A DNA stretch of 64,000 bases from an uncultured bacterium (GTDB taxonomy: Bacteria > Desulfobacterota > Desulfovibrionia > Desulfovibrionales > Desulfovibrionaceae). The position numbers and the translations under genes are program-made. Below the pieces are notes generated by a model, which saw nothing but the letters and a program-made list of their open reading frames with translations, was not told where the DNA came from and searched no databases. The first letter of the stretch is position 1. Each line of letters begins with the position of its first letter. Shown piece by piece: positions 43,298 through 51,533 of the stretch. The stretch is from contig CAJMLK010000002.1 of NCBI GenBank assembly GCA_905214305.1, positions 33,083 through 97,082 of the forward strand, written 5' to 3'.

Positions 43298-43483
43298 TCG
43301 GGATGGACTATATCCCCGCAGCAGACGTATGTAAAGTGGGGACTGCGGTTTCGCAAAAACCGGCGGAACAGCGGGCGCGCGCGGTCGGGCAGGGATTGCT
43401 GTTTTTCATATCTATTCAATATGAATTAACAAAGTGAACGCAACATGATTCACCATCTTGCTTTCCTTTCGCGGACGGCATAA

Positions 43484-44857
43484 ATGGGGGGCATGCAGAG
43501 GAACAGATTTTTCAGCCCTCTTACGTGGCCCGTATTTTCCTTTCTGGCGGTTATTGTCGTGGGCGCAGTTCTGCTGCACATGCCTGTGAGTCTGCAGGAA
43601 GGCCAGAGGCTCAGCCCCATTGATGCGGCCTTTCTCGCCACGTCGGCTGTTTGCGTTACCGGCCTGACCCCTGTGGACATCAGCGTGGTGCTCAGCCCCG
43701 CCGGTGTGATGGTGCTGCTTTTTCTCGTGCAGCTGGGCGGCCTTGGCGTCATGACCTATACGAGCATCATTTTTTTGCTCTGGCGAAACTCCGTACCCTT
43801 CACCAGCCGTGAGGCCGTGAGTCAGGCGCTGCTTGGCGACGATTTCAACCTCAAGGGTTTTCTTTTGCAGGTGCTGGCGCTGGTATTCAGCATCGAGCTT
43901 GTCACGGCCTTGCTGCTTCATTGGCATGACCCCGTGTTTTTTCACCCCATCAGCGCGGCATTTCATGCTGTTTCGGCCTTCTGCAATGCGGGTTTTTCGC
44001 TCAGCCCCAACAGCCTCATGAATTTCAGGGATGATGTGGCGGTCAACGTCATCATCGCGGCCAGCGTCTTTTTGGGCAGCATCGGCTTTGGCGTACTGCG
44101 CGAAGCTCTGGGCATCATTTCCGGCGGGCGCATGGGCGTTCCCGTGCGCAAGTTCAGCCGTTTCAGCCGCCTTGTGCTCAAGACAACGGTTTTTCTTATT
44201 GTGGTCGGCGCGACGGTGGGATTTGTCATCGAGTTCTGGCGGGTGGGCAACGAGCATGCGCTGGGCGACGGCTTTGATCTGGCCCTTACGGCGTTTTTTC
44301 AGGCAGCGGTGGCACGTACGGCCGGTTTTAATACCGTCAATATGAGCAGCCTGAGCGAGGCCACTCTGCTGGTGCTCATGGCGCTCATGTTCGTGGGCGG
44401 CGGCCCGGGTTCGTGCGCCGGGGGCATCAAGGTGGTGACCTTCAGGGTGCTGGTGGGCTATATTGCCGCCCAGTTCCGCGGCGACAGGCAGATCGTGCTT
44501 GAGGGCAGGGGCGTACCGGCAGAAAACGTAAGTCGCGCTCTGACCCTGTTTTTTTTCTATTCCATGCTGGTGGGGATTTCCACATTTCTGCTCAGCATTA
44601 CGGAATACGGCATACTGCACGGGACCGGCGGCGAAGGGCCGTCCTTTTTGCGCATTCTGTTTGAAGAGGTTTCGGCCCTTGGCACTGTGGGGCTTTCGAT
44701 GAACCTGACCCCGGAGCTGAGTGCCGAGGGCAAGGGCGTTATTATTGTAAACATGTTTGCCGGGCGCGTGGGCCTGCTGAGCCTGCTCATGGCCGTGCAG
44801 AGCCTTCAGCCGCGCAAGGCGTATACCGTGGCGGAAACGCAACTGCCCATCGGCTAG
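43484..44857 (+). CDS. ktrB: Potassium uptake channel subunit KtrB/TrkH
   Basis: A 457-residue K+ channel-like protein with four membrane-pore-membrane repeats. The selectivity-filter loops are visible as SAVCVTGLTPVD (about residue 52), SAFCNAGFSL (about 165), ARTAGFNTVN (about 278) and SALGTVGLSMN (about 400). The residues VTGL, NAGF, TAGF and TVGL carry the conserved filter Gly. Length and sequence fit the Ktr branch. ATG 43484 is used; a second ATG at 43493 is possible. Its partner ktrA follows 380 bp later, with a family B element in between that also provides this gene's TAG stop. Confidence 0.9.
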   Translation: MGGMQRNRFFSPLTWPVFSFLAVIVVGAVLLHMPVSLQEGQRLSPIDAAFLATSAVCVTGLTPVDISVVLSPAGVMVLLFLVQLGGLGVMTYTSIIFLLWRNSVPFTSREAVSQALLGDDFNLKGFLLQVLALVFSIELVTALLLHWHDPVFFHPISAAFHAVSAFCNAGFSLSPNSLMNFRDDVAVNVIIAASVFLGSIGFGVLREALGIISGGRMGVPVRKFSRFSRLVLKTTVFLIVVGATVGFVIEFWRVGNEHALGDGFDLALTAFFQAAVARTAGFNTVNMSSLSEATLLVLMALMFVGGGPGSCAGGIKVVTFRVLVGYIAAQFRGDRQIVLEGRGVPAENVSRALTLFFFYSMLVGISTFLLSITEYGILHGTGGEGPSFLRILFEEVSALGTVGLSMNLTPELSAEGKGVIIVNMFAGRVGLLSLLMAVQSLQPRKAYTVAETQLPIG

Positions 44858-44980
44858 AGCATTTAACACTTGAAATGCTCGCTTACGGCAGGCAAAAGCC
44901 TGCCTTCTCGCATTTCGTGGCAAGGATTTTCAAGGAAATTCTTGCAGAGCAGTTAACTCATTTCATTCGTTAACTGCTCT
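44854..44980 (+). repeat. Family B element between ktrB and ktrA
   Basis: CTAGAGCATTTAACACTTG at the ktrB stop, then the GGCAGGCAAAAGCCTGCC hairpin, CGCATTTCGTGGCAAGGATT, and a right end CATTCGTTAACTGCTCTGG. The rest of the 381-bp gap to ktrA has no gene. Confidence 0.85.
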
Positions 44981-45238
44981 GGTTGCCGGTTGCGAAAAGT
45001 GGCCCAGGCGCTTTTTGCAGATATGGTTGCGCTGAAAAGGGCGCTGCCTTCGGCCCGAAGGCCCGGCGGCTTTTTCGGTGTTCCCGAAACCGTTTTTTGT
45101 CCCTGACTGCAATGCTGTGCAGAGAAAGCAGCATTCGGGTTTTGCCCGGCATGCCGACGAGGTTCTGGCCTTGCCCGGTCTTTGCGGCGGAGGGGTTCCG
45201 GCGCGTGTCGCCCGGATACAGCACGGAGAAAGAAAGAG

Positions 45239-45898
45239 ATGGCTGAAAAAAAGCTGGAAATAGGCGTTATAGGTCTTGGCAAGTTTGGCCTGCGCATGGC
45301 GACCACCCTTGTTTCGCTGGGGCACACGGTGGTGGGCATTGATATGTCCGATGCGCGGGTGCAGCGGGCCGAGGATGCGCTGGAGTCTGTTTACAAGGCC
45401 GATGCCACCAATATCGCCGTGCTGCGTTCACTGCATGTGCAGGATCTGGACTGGGTGGTCATCAGCGTTGGAGAAAGCGTGGAGCAATCGCTCAGCATCA
45501 CTCTCAACGTGCAGGAGCTGGGTGGCCCCAAGATATGGGTCAAGGCGTCCAATGAGGAACACCGCAAGATTTTGCAGCGCCTGCGCGTCAACCGCGCTCT
45601 GGTTCCCGAGATGGAAGCCGCCGTCATGGCCGCCCATCAGCTGACCTATCCGGGCATGCTGGACCTTATCCCCAAATACGGCGGCATCGCCATTCAGGAA
45701 CTGAAGGTGGACGAATGGCACGGCAAAACGCTGGTCGAGCTTAATCTCATGCAGCGTTTCAATATTATGGTGCTGGGCATTCGCCCCGTGGGGGAGCACT
45801 CTTTCAACTTTGTTCCCCCGGCCATGACCGTGCTGAATAAGGGCGATACCATCGTGGTGGCCGGCAGGGCCAATTCCATGAAAGACCTGAACCCCTAG
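45239..45898 (+). CDS. ktrA: Potassium uptake regulatory subunit KtrA (RCK domain)
   Basis: A 219-residue cytosolic RCK protein that gates KtrB. The nucleotide-binding Rossmann motif is GVIGLGKFGLRMATTL (about residues 9-24), with the ribose-binding acid in VVGIDMSD, followed by KADATNIAVLRSL. The C-terminal TrkA_C domain begins near residue 140 (KYGGIAIQELKVDEWHGKTL). ATG 45239 follows GGAG at a loose distance. It is in the same direction as ktrB but separated by 381 bp. The stop TAG is the first TAG of a third repeat. Confidence 0.92.
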   Translation: MAEKKLEIGVIGLGKFGLRMATTLVSLGHTVVGIDMSDARVQRAEDALESVYKADATNIAVLRSLHVQDLDWVVISVGESVEQSLSITLNVQELGGPKIWVKASNEEHRKILQRLRVNRALVPEMEAAVMAAHQLTYPGMLDLIPKYGGIAIQELKVDEWHGKTLVELNLMQRFNIMVLGIRPVGEHSFNFVPPAMTVLNKGDTIVVAGRANSMKDLNP

Positions 45899-46069
45899 AG
45901 CTTTTGACACTTGCAATGCGAGCAGGCGGGCTTTTGCCTGCCTGCCTGTAGCTCATGGCGGGGATTTTTCTGAAAATTCCTGCAAACAGGCAAGCCGTTT
46001 CACGCGTAAACACCCGTGGAGCACGGTGAACCTGGAGAACATGCATTCTCGACGCGAATCTGGTCTAAA
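45895..46069 (+). repeat. Mixed family A/B element after ktrA
   Basis: Begins CTAGAGCTTTTGACACTTG at the ktrA stop. It has the CAGGCGGGCTTTTGCCTGCC hairpin and GGGATTTTTCTGAAAATTCC of family B, then a family A-type right end GGAGAACATGCATTCTCGAC followed by GCGAATCTGGTCTAAA. It appears chimeric. Confidence 0.65.
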
Positions 46070-46089
46070 TCTGCATTGGCAATGAGGCG

Positions 46090-47208
46090 TTAGCCGTCGT
46101 CCTGTGCGGAATCATCGCCGGGCAAGGCCCACCAGGGCAAACTGCGCCATGCCCGATCCAGAGCCTTTTCGCACTGGGGCCAGTCCGGGGAATAGCGGGC
46201 AAGCTCCGCCCTGTAGGCCTGGGAGTGATTCATGTGGCGCAGATGGCACAGCTCATGCCAGCACAGGTGCTCCAGAAGGGGAATCGGCAGCAGCAGGGCG
46301 CGCCAGTTGAGGCTTATGCGCCCCGCAGGGCCAGCCGCGCAGGACGCGGGCGGCTCTGCGGCGTCATGCGACGCGGATTTTGTCCCTGTCGGGGGCGTCC
46401 CGGAAAACAGCCGGAAAAATGTGTCCATCCAGCGGCCCGTTCTGCCGGTAACCGGCATGACCGCAGTTCTTTGCCTGCCGCGTTCCGCCTGTGGCAAGAA
46501 GACTCCGTTTTGTCCGGCGTTTTTCCCTTCTCCGGGGACATCGCCTGCATCCCCTTTGGCGCGGCGCGCCCGCGCGCAACTGCCCCAACGCGAACGCTGA
46601 TCCCGCACGCTGACTTTCTCAAGAACAAAACCGCCCTGGCGCGCCAGATCCTCAAGATAGGGGGGCAGCAGGGCCTTCGCCATGTTGCGGCACCATTGGC
46701 GCAGCGCTCGCGCGCACAGCACCGTATCATCGGCTGGGCCGAAAAAACGTAACAGGCCGGGGTTTTGTACCAGCAAAAGCCGGTTCGGCCCCGAACGCAC
46801 CAGAAGCGGGACACTTTGCTCCTGATGCTGCGCCGCAGCCAGTCTGCCTGCGGCAAGGTCGCCGCCGTGACACACCTGAAACGACATGCCGGTCAGGGGC
46901 AGATCGATGTCTTGGGGCAACTGCTCCTGCGGGGCGGCGGACTGATGCCTTTTCCAGGCGCGCTCCAGCCACGGCAAAAATTGCGGCAGGCTCTGTTCCA
47001 GAAGAACAAGGGGCGTGCCTTCGGGGACAGTGAGGGTCAGTTGTCCGCGCTGGTCAAGGGTCAGGCGTGTGCGGCGCGCCCGCGCCGACGGCCGCACCCT
47101 GGCGCACAGCCGTGCTCCCCCGGACAGGGTCAGCTGGATGTGCTCCGGCAGGGGAGGGAAGGCGCCCTGACGTTTGCGGCGCTGTGATGCGGTCTTTTTT
47201 TCAGGCAT
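46090..47208 (-). CDS. YgjP-like (DUF45) metal-dependent hydrolase with large insertion
   Basis: A 372-residue protein of the YgjP/SprT-like zincin group. The active-site motif HELCHLRHMNHSQAY (HExxH at about residues 317-321, with a further His) is present, as are QRSRWGSC (about 212) and ISLNWRALLLPIPLLEHL just before the motif. In the family RWGSC is followed almost directly by the strand 'ISLNW'; here about 85 residues of Gly/Arg/Ala-rich sequence are inserted. An N-terminal Arg-rich region (ARVRPSARARRTRLTLDQ) forms the first strand. The start ATG 47208 has no strong ribosome site. Substrate unknown. Confidence 0.75.
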   Translation of the reverse strand: MPEKKTASQRRKRQGAFPPLPEHIQLTLSGGARLCARVRPSARARRTRLTLDQRGQLTLTVPEGTPLVLLEQSLPQFLPWLERAWKRHQSAAPQEQLPQDIDLPLTGMSFQVCHGGDLAAGRLAAAQHQEQSVPLLVRSGPNRLLLVQNPGLLRFFGPADDTVLCARALRQWCRNMAKALLPPYLEDLARQGGFVLEKVSVRDQRSRWGSCARARRAKGDAGDVPGEGKNAGQNGVFLPQAERGRQRTAVMPVTGRTGRWMDTFFRLFSGTPPTGTKSASHDAAEPPASCAAGPAGRISLNWRALLLPIPLLEHLCWHELCHLRHMNHSQAYRAELARYSPDWPQCEKALDRAWRSLPWWALPGDDSAQDDG

Positions 47209-47378
47209 GGGCCGAGGCTGCCACAGGGGACAAGCCCTTGTAAAGGGCCGATAACGCATCTTTGGCCGACCGCAGGGCAGATTTTTCCTGATACGGGCTG
47301 GCATGGCTTTTGCTGCTTTTTCGGGCACGAGCGGTAGGAATTGTTTTCCAACCGGTGCAAGGCATCGAAGGAGCAGAC

Positions 47379-47861
47379 ATGAGCGTGTCCGGCACATATG
47401 GCGTTGGCGGAATTTCCGGCGTGGAAGGGATATGGGATATGGGCGGCAGGGCAAGAAATGCCGCCACTTCCGGCAAGGGCGATTCCGGCGACACCGTGAG
47501 CATTTCCGATGAGGCCAAAGAACTCTTGCGCAAAAAGCTGGGCCGCTATTCGGCTTCTGGCAAGACATCAGAGGCAGGGACCGGGCAGAGCGCTTCCGGC
47601 AGTTCCGTGGCCGGGCTTTCCGGCAACAGTGGCGAAGACAGGACTTCGGGGGCAGGGGGGACATCAGGTGGTCTGAGTGGTCCCAGCTCTGTTGACGACA
47701 TAAAGAAACAGATTGAATCCCTCAAAAGCCAGCTGACCAGCCTTGCCAGTCAGGCCAGTGGACGGGGAGCCGATACGGCGTTGCAAAGCAAGATAAACGC
47801 GCTTCAGGCGCAGATTGCGGCTCTTGAGGCGCAGCTTGCCGAGGCCGAGCAGGCCTCATAG
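47379..47861 (+). CDS. FlxA-like small coiled-coil protein
   Basis: A 160-residue protein. Residues 1-50 contain DTVSISDEAKELLRKKLG, a motif common near the N-terminus of FlxA-like proteins and in the flagellar anti-sigma/regulator neighbourhood. Residues 55-105 are Ser/Gly/Thr-rich and probably disordered. Residues 107-157 form a heptad-rich coiled coil (DDIKKQIESLKSQLTSLASQ, KINALQAQIAALEAQLAEAE). GAAGGAG precedes the ATG. No flagellar genes are nearby, so the association is only by similarity. Confidence 0.65.
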   Translation: MSVSGTYGVGGISGVEGIWDMGGRARNAATSGKGDSGDTVSISDEAKELLRKKLGRYSASGKTSEAGTGQSASGSSVAGLSGNSGEDRTSGAGGTSGGLSGPSSVDDIKKQIESLKSQLTSLASQASGRGADTALQSKINALQAQIAALEAQLAEAEQAS

Positions 47862-47865
47862 GCTA

Positions 47866-47894
47866 TTGACAGTAACAAATATCAATTATATGAA
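47866..47894 (+). promoter_or_regulatory. Sigma70-type promoter of rubrerythrin
   Basis: TTGACA at 47866-47871, a 17-bp spacer, then TATGAA at 47889-47894. It lies about 100 bp before the rubrerythrin ATG, immediately after the FlxA-like gene. Confidence 0.6.
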
Positions 47895-47992
47895 AGTGCC
47901 TTGGGGGATGGCGGACGCTGTCCCTTTTTATTTCGTTTTGCCCAGACACCTTAATATACAGCATGCCCTGCATGCGAAAGAGAGGTTTTGCC

Positions 47993-48568
47993 ATGAAATC
48001 GTTAAAGGGAACCCAGACCGAAAAGAATATTCTGACTGCCTTTGCCGGTGAGTCGCAGGCCCGTAACCGCTATGACTTTTTCTCTTCTGTGGCCAAGAAA
48101 GACGGCTACGTGCTTGTGCAGGAAATCTTTCTTGAAACCGCCGCGCAGGAAAAAGAGCACGCCAAGCGCCTTTTCAAGTTTCTTGAAGGCGGAGAAGTAG
48201 AAATTCAGGCCGCGTATCCTTCGGGAATTATCGCCGGCAGCGAAGACAACCTGCGTGCTGCCGCCCACGGCGAAAACTACGAGCACACGGAAATGTATCC
48301 TTCCATGGCCGCCACGGCCGAGAAGGAAGGCTTTACCGAAGTGGCCTTTGTCATGCGCCATATCGCCGTGGCCGAAGCCTACCATGAAAAGCGCTTCCTG
48401 AAGCTGGCAAGCGACATCAAGGAAGGCCGCATGTTCATGCGTTCCAAACCCACGGTGTGGCGCTGCATCAACTGCGGCTGTCTCGTGGACGGGGATCACG
48501 CTCCTGAAATGTGCCCCGCCTGTGCGCACCCCAAGGCGTTTTTTGAAGAACTGAACTACAGCTTCTAG
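47993..48568 (+). CDS. rbr: Rubrerythrin
   Basis: A 191-residue peroxidase that reduces H2O2 with a non-haem diiron centre; it is characteristic of anaerobes including Desulfovibrio. The ferritin-like domain carries the Glu/His ligands in AGESQARNRYDFF, ETAAQEKEHAKRL, EHTEMYPSMAATAEKEG and AVAEAYHEKRFLKL. The C-terminal rubredoxin-like FeS4 domain has WRCINCGCLVDG and EMCPACAHPKAFFE. Length and order match the canonical protein. ATG 47993 follows AGAGG; an upstream in-frame ATG at 47963 is less likely. The stop TAG lies in an inverted family B element. Confidence 0.96.
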   Translation: MKSLKGTQTEKNILTAFAGESQARNRYDFFSSVAKKDGYVLVQEIFLETAAQEKEHAKRLFKFLEGGEVEIQAAYPSGIIAGSEDNLRAAAHGENYEHTEMYPSMAATAEKEGFTEVAFVMRHIAVAEAYHEKRFLKLASDIKEGRMFMRSKPTVWRCINCGCLVDGDHAPEMCPACAHPKAFFEELNYSF

Positions 48569-48692
48569 AGCAGTTAACGAATGAAATGAGTTAACTGCTC
48601 TGCAAGGATTTTCTTGAAAATCCTTGCCACGAAATGCGAGAAGGCAGGCTTTTGCCTGCCGTAAGCGAGCATTTCAAGTGTTAAATGCTCTA
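48565..48692 (-). repeat. Family B element, inverted copy after rubrerythrin
   Basis: Read on plus it begins CTAGAGCAGTTAACGAATG and ends AGTGTTAAATGCTCTA, the exact reverse order of modules of the copies at 41734 and 44854. Confidence 0.85.
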
Positions 48693-49616
48693 CAGACGCA
48701 TGGCTGCCGCAGGATATTCCCGTATGCGGCATGTGCGTTCTCCGGCTTTTTGCAGGACGGTTTGCCGCCCGCGCAGGGTTGCGCCTTGTGACGTCAGCCC
48801 CGGCGGGCGGCTTTCCGCCCTCTCGCAGTGCGAACTGCCCTGGCCGCTTCACCAGTCCCCCCACGCCCGGCAGAGCGAGAAAAGCCTTTTGCAGTGCAGC
48901 CCCCTGTTGTCTTGCAGAGCAGCCGTCAGGCTCCGAGGGCGATGAGCGCGCAGTGTTGCCAACGTTGCTGCTGCGCCGGCTGACCAGCACCCGGCAAGGG
49001 GAAAACAGAGATTCATCAACGCAGCGAGACGTCAAGACGGCCAGCCTGGAGCACTTTGCTTTTGAAACACGCCCTGTTTCAACGCATCATTCTGCGAAAC
49101 ACGTGGTTTTCGCCAGAATCCACGCCACCTGGTGGCGGCTGCCGCCTTCGTGTCGGCAGAGCAATTTCAAAATGGAATGGCTCTAAGGGCAGGCCGGAGC
49201 AGCGTAGCACTGTGGAAATGTGATAATACTCCGGATTGACTTGCTTTATGCGTCATCTGTCTGCCGATGGCCCCTTTTTTTCATGCAGGCGGCGCCCACC
49301 GGACCTTTTCAGGCGTAGCACCTTCAGGGACAAAATAAAAATTTTTCTACCGCAAAAGAAACTCCATATAAAATATCTTTAATAAGTTTTACTTTATTTT
49401 TTAATAAGTTATCTATTCAAATCTTTCTGGTGACTTAAAAGGTGTATTGCTTTTATTTGCCAAGTATTGCTAACTGTTAATAGGTAGTACGCCACGGTCT
49501 GTACCACGCCTGTGGATGACTGGATCTGCCATATATGAAGGTTGTTATGCCGGGTGTCGTGCAAGAGCTACGTGAAAGCTGTTGGGTTTTGAGCCAAAAG
49601 TGCTTGCAGGACGCCG
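48693..49616. other. Long intergenic region entering an AT-rich island
   Basis: No gene is supported in 924 bp. It holds a family C element (about 49045-49186). From about 49320 base composition falls abruptly to AT-rich, with runs such as AAAATTTTTCTACC and TTTTACTTTATTTTTTAATA up to about 49500. Confidence 0.5.
49045..49186 (-). repeat. Family C element
   Basis: On minus it reads TTAGAGCCATTCCATTTTG, GGCGTGGATTCTGGCGAAAA, CGCAGAATGATGCGTTG and GTGTTTCAAAAGC, then GTGCTCC. The module order matches 36939-37094. Confidence 0.6.
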
Positions 49617-50273
49617 TTAATCCGGGTATTTCACCAAGGCAAGATAAAAGGGTTCCGGAGAAAAATGCGCCACCACGCTCAGGTCCGCATTGCTTCCGGG
49701 CCGGCTGCTGGCGATGCCGTCCACTTCCTGATTGTGCAGGGCCTGCAGCATGGCCGTGCGGCTGGTGAAGGTAACGGGGTGCATGGTTATGCCCAGCTTG
49801 CGGGCATGGGCAGCAAGGGCCGGAACGTCTCTGCTGCCAAGAATGACGCCCACGCGCATGCCGTCAAATATGGGCTGCGCATCGTGCCTGAAGCGTGTGT
49901 CGTCCGATCTGACGGCAATGGTGACAAAGGATATGGCAAGGGGCAGGTCAGGAAAGAGCATGCTGCTTTCACGGCCGGGCAGCTTGAAGGTACAGGGCAA
50001 GAGGTCTATCTGGCCGCGGTCGAGCAGGTGCAGGGCGCGTGCCCAGTCACCGCAGTCCACAATTGTATAGCGCATGCCCGTGCTGGAAGAGATTTCATGC
50101 AGAATCTTGAAGACCGTTCCACGGTAATGTCCGTCCCGGTCACGTGCCATGTAGTCGCCAAAATCAAAAAAGCCTACGCGCACGACCTCTCCGGCATGAG
50201 CGGGCGCAGAAAAGAATAGATAGAAAAGTATGGCGAGAAGCGGCAGAAAAACTCTGTATTGAAACTTCTTCAT
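49617..50273 (-). CDS. Short family-3 substrate-binding protein, probably a remnant or sensor fragment
   Basis: A 218-residue protein with signal peptide MKKFQYRVFLPLLAILFYLF, cleaved after AHA. It contains VRVGFFDFGDYMARDRDGHY, ILHEISSSTGMRYTIVDCGD and GQIDLLPCTFKLPGRESSML, then a second lobe with GVILGSRDVPALAAHARKLG. These are SBP_bac_3 features, but the end at YLALVKYPD is where the second lobe is normally still continuing, and there is no permease or ATPase. In this group such domains often form the N-terminal sensor of GGDEF or histidine-kinase proteins; this may be the stranded sensor domain. GAGGAAAG precedes the ATG. Confidence 0.6.
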   Translation of the reverse strand: MKKFQYRVFLPLLAILFYLFFSAPAHAGEVVRVGFFDFGDYMARDRDGHYRGTVFKILHEISSSTGMRYTIVDCGDWARALHLLDRGQIDLLPCTFKLPGRESSMLFPDLPLAISFVTIAVRSDDTRFRHDAQPIFDGMRVGVILGSRDVPALAAHARKLGITMHPVTFTSRTAMLQALHNQEVDGIASSRPGSNADLSVVAHFSPEPFYLALVKYPD

Positions 50274-51167
50274 GAGCGCTTTCCTCAGGGGTCACAGGTC
50301 GTTAGGGAAGCGTTTGCTCAATGCTGCCAGGGCAGCCATATCGTGTGGGCTTTTTTTGAGGCTTGCAGGAGCCGTTCTTGGCCCGGTTTTGTGCGGGACA
50401 GGGCGACGCACGGGTAAAAGGGTGTGCCTGCATATCACAGTGTTCTGGTATGACAGGGCCAGTTTGTGAGTCTGCCGCAGGCGCACGGCAGATCCGCAGT
50501 AAATGATAAATCACTCTACCTTTATGGAATTGTTGATGCAAGTATCAAAACTTTATTGCACCTAGTTTATATTTCCAATTAGGCAAATATTGACTTTTTT
50601 ATACTTAATATCTTGAAATAAAAGTAGAAAAATATATATTCAATAAAGGGGGCGCTATCGTTCTGATAATGATGTCAGTTCGTATTGTCACTTCGTAGCA
50701 CGTTGAGGAAAGAAGGTTGCCCAATTTTAGATGTATATTTTTATAAATATGCGCTTATATATTTCACTATGGATATTATATATTAAAGTTGTTGGCACAT
50801 ATTTATATTTTACTGATGCTGTTTATTTGTACTTATATTTATGAATCAATAATCATGCATTATTAATGTATGATTATTACATTTAATACATAACTATAAT
50901 ATTGTGATTAATTTTTGTTATATACTAATATAGCAATATTTAAATTTTATGCACAAGAATGTTTTCAATTTTGTCATTTGAGTAAAATATATATGTACTG
51001 GAAAAATAAACAATAGGAATTCTTGATATATGGATAGTTTTAAAGAAGTATTTTTTTGTTCCTGGCGGCAAAAAATGGATAAATATGGGAAAAATGTAAA
51101 CTATGGTTCTCGATTTGTGAGTGCTATAGTTCATATTCATCGGCATGTTTTGGTGTAATTAAACCTT
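50274..51167. other. AT-rich non-coding island
   Basis: 894 bp with no credible gene. Base composition from about 50510 to 51165 is dominated by A and T, against a GC-rich genome. It contains palindromes such as AATAATCAT (50848-50856) with ATGATTATT (50870-50878). The region could be a foreign remnant or a nucleoid-protein binding and regulatory zone for the XRE gene. Confidence 0.55.
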
Positions 51168-51482
51168 ATGAAAGTATATCCGTACCTTTCGGGCGCCATT
51201 GCAAAGGTGATTGAGGCCCTGCGCGCGGAACGCGGCATGACCAAGTCATCATTGGCTGACTTTGCCTGTCTCGAACGACGCTATCTGCGCGATATTGAAC
51301 AGGAACTGAAACGACCGACGGTCAATGCCGTCTACTCTATCTGTGAGGCGCTGCGTGTGCCGCCGGAGGAGTTTTTCAGGAGGGTTTCGGAAGAGATTGA
51401 AAAAAAGCGAAACAGCGAGCGCCGCGTTCATTGCGGAACCAGCGCACCGGCCACGAAAAAGATTGATGCAAAAAAGGCCTGA
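51168..51482 (+). CDS. Small XRE-family helix-turn-helix regulator
   Basis: A 104-residue protein. Residues 9-63 form a Cro/C1-type HTH: AIAKVIEALRAERGMTKSSL, then DFACLERRYLRDIEQELKRP and VYSICEALRVPPEEFF. The C-terminal ~35 residues are charged and lack a clear fold. It starts at ATG 51168 with no strong ribosome site. Its normal-GC coding sequence sits at the edge of the AT-rich island and it is convergent with the aminotransferase gene. It may control genes in or near that island. Confidence 0.75.
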   Translation: MKVYPYLSGAIAKVIEALRAERGMTKSSLADFACLERRYLRDIEQELKRPTVNAVYSICEALRVPPEEFFRRVSEEIEKKRNSERRVHCGTSAPATKKIDAKKA

Positions 51483-51533
51483 GGAGGGCGCGGGCAGCGA
51501 CCGGCCGCCGCCCGCGTTCCTGTTTGCAATGAC

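Noticed and set aside
41862..43334. 490-codon frame on plus over thiC
   Set aside because: Antisense to thiC and running into the TPP riboswitch; no protein family resemblance.
43412..44923. 503-codon frame on minus over ktrB
   Set aside because: Antisense to ktrB, Lys/His/Gln-rich shadow, and it extends into the family B repeat.
50940..51146. 68-codon frame in the AT-rich island
   Set aside because: No ribosome site, composition driven by AT content, no known relatives recognisable.
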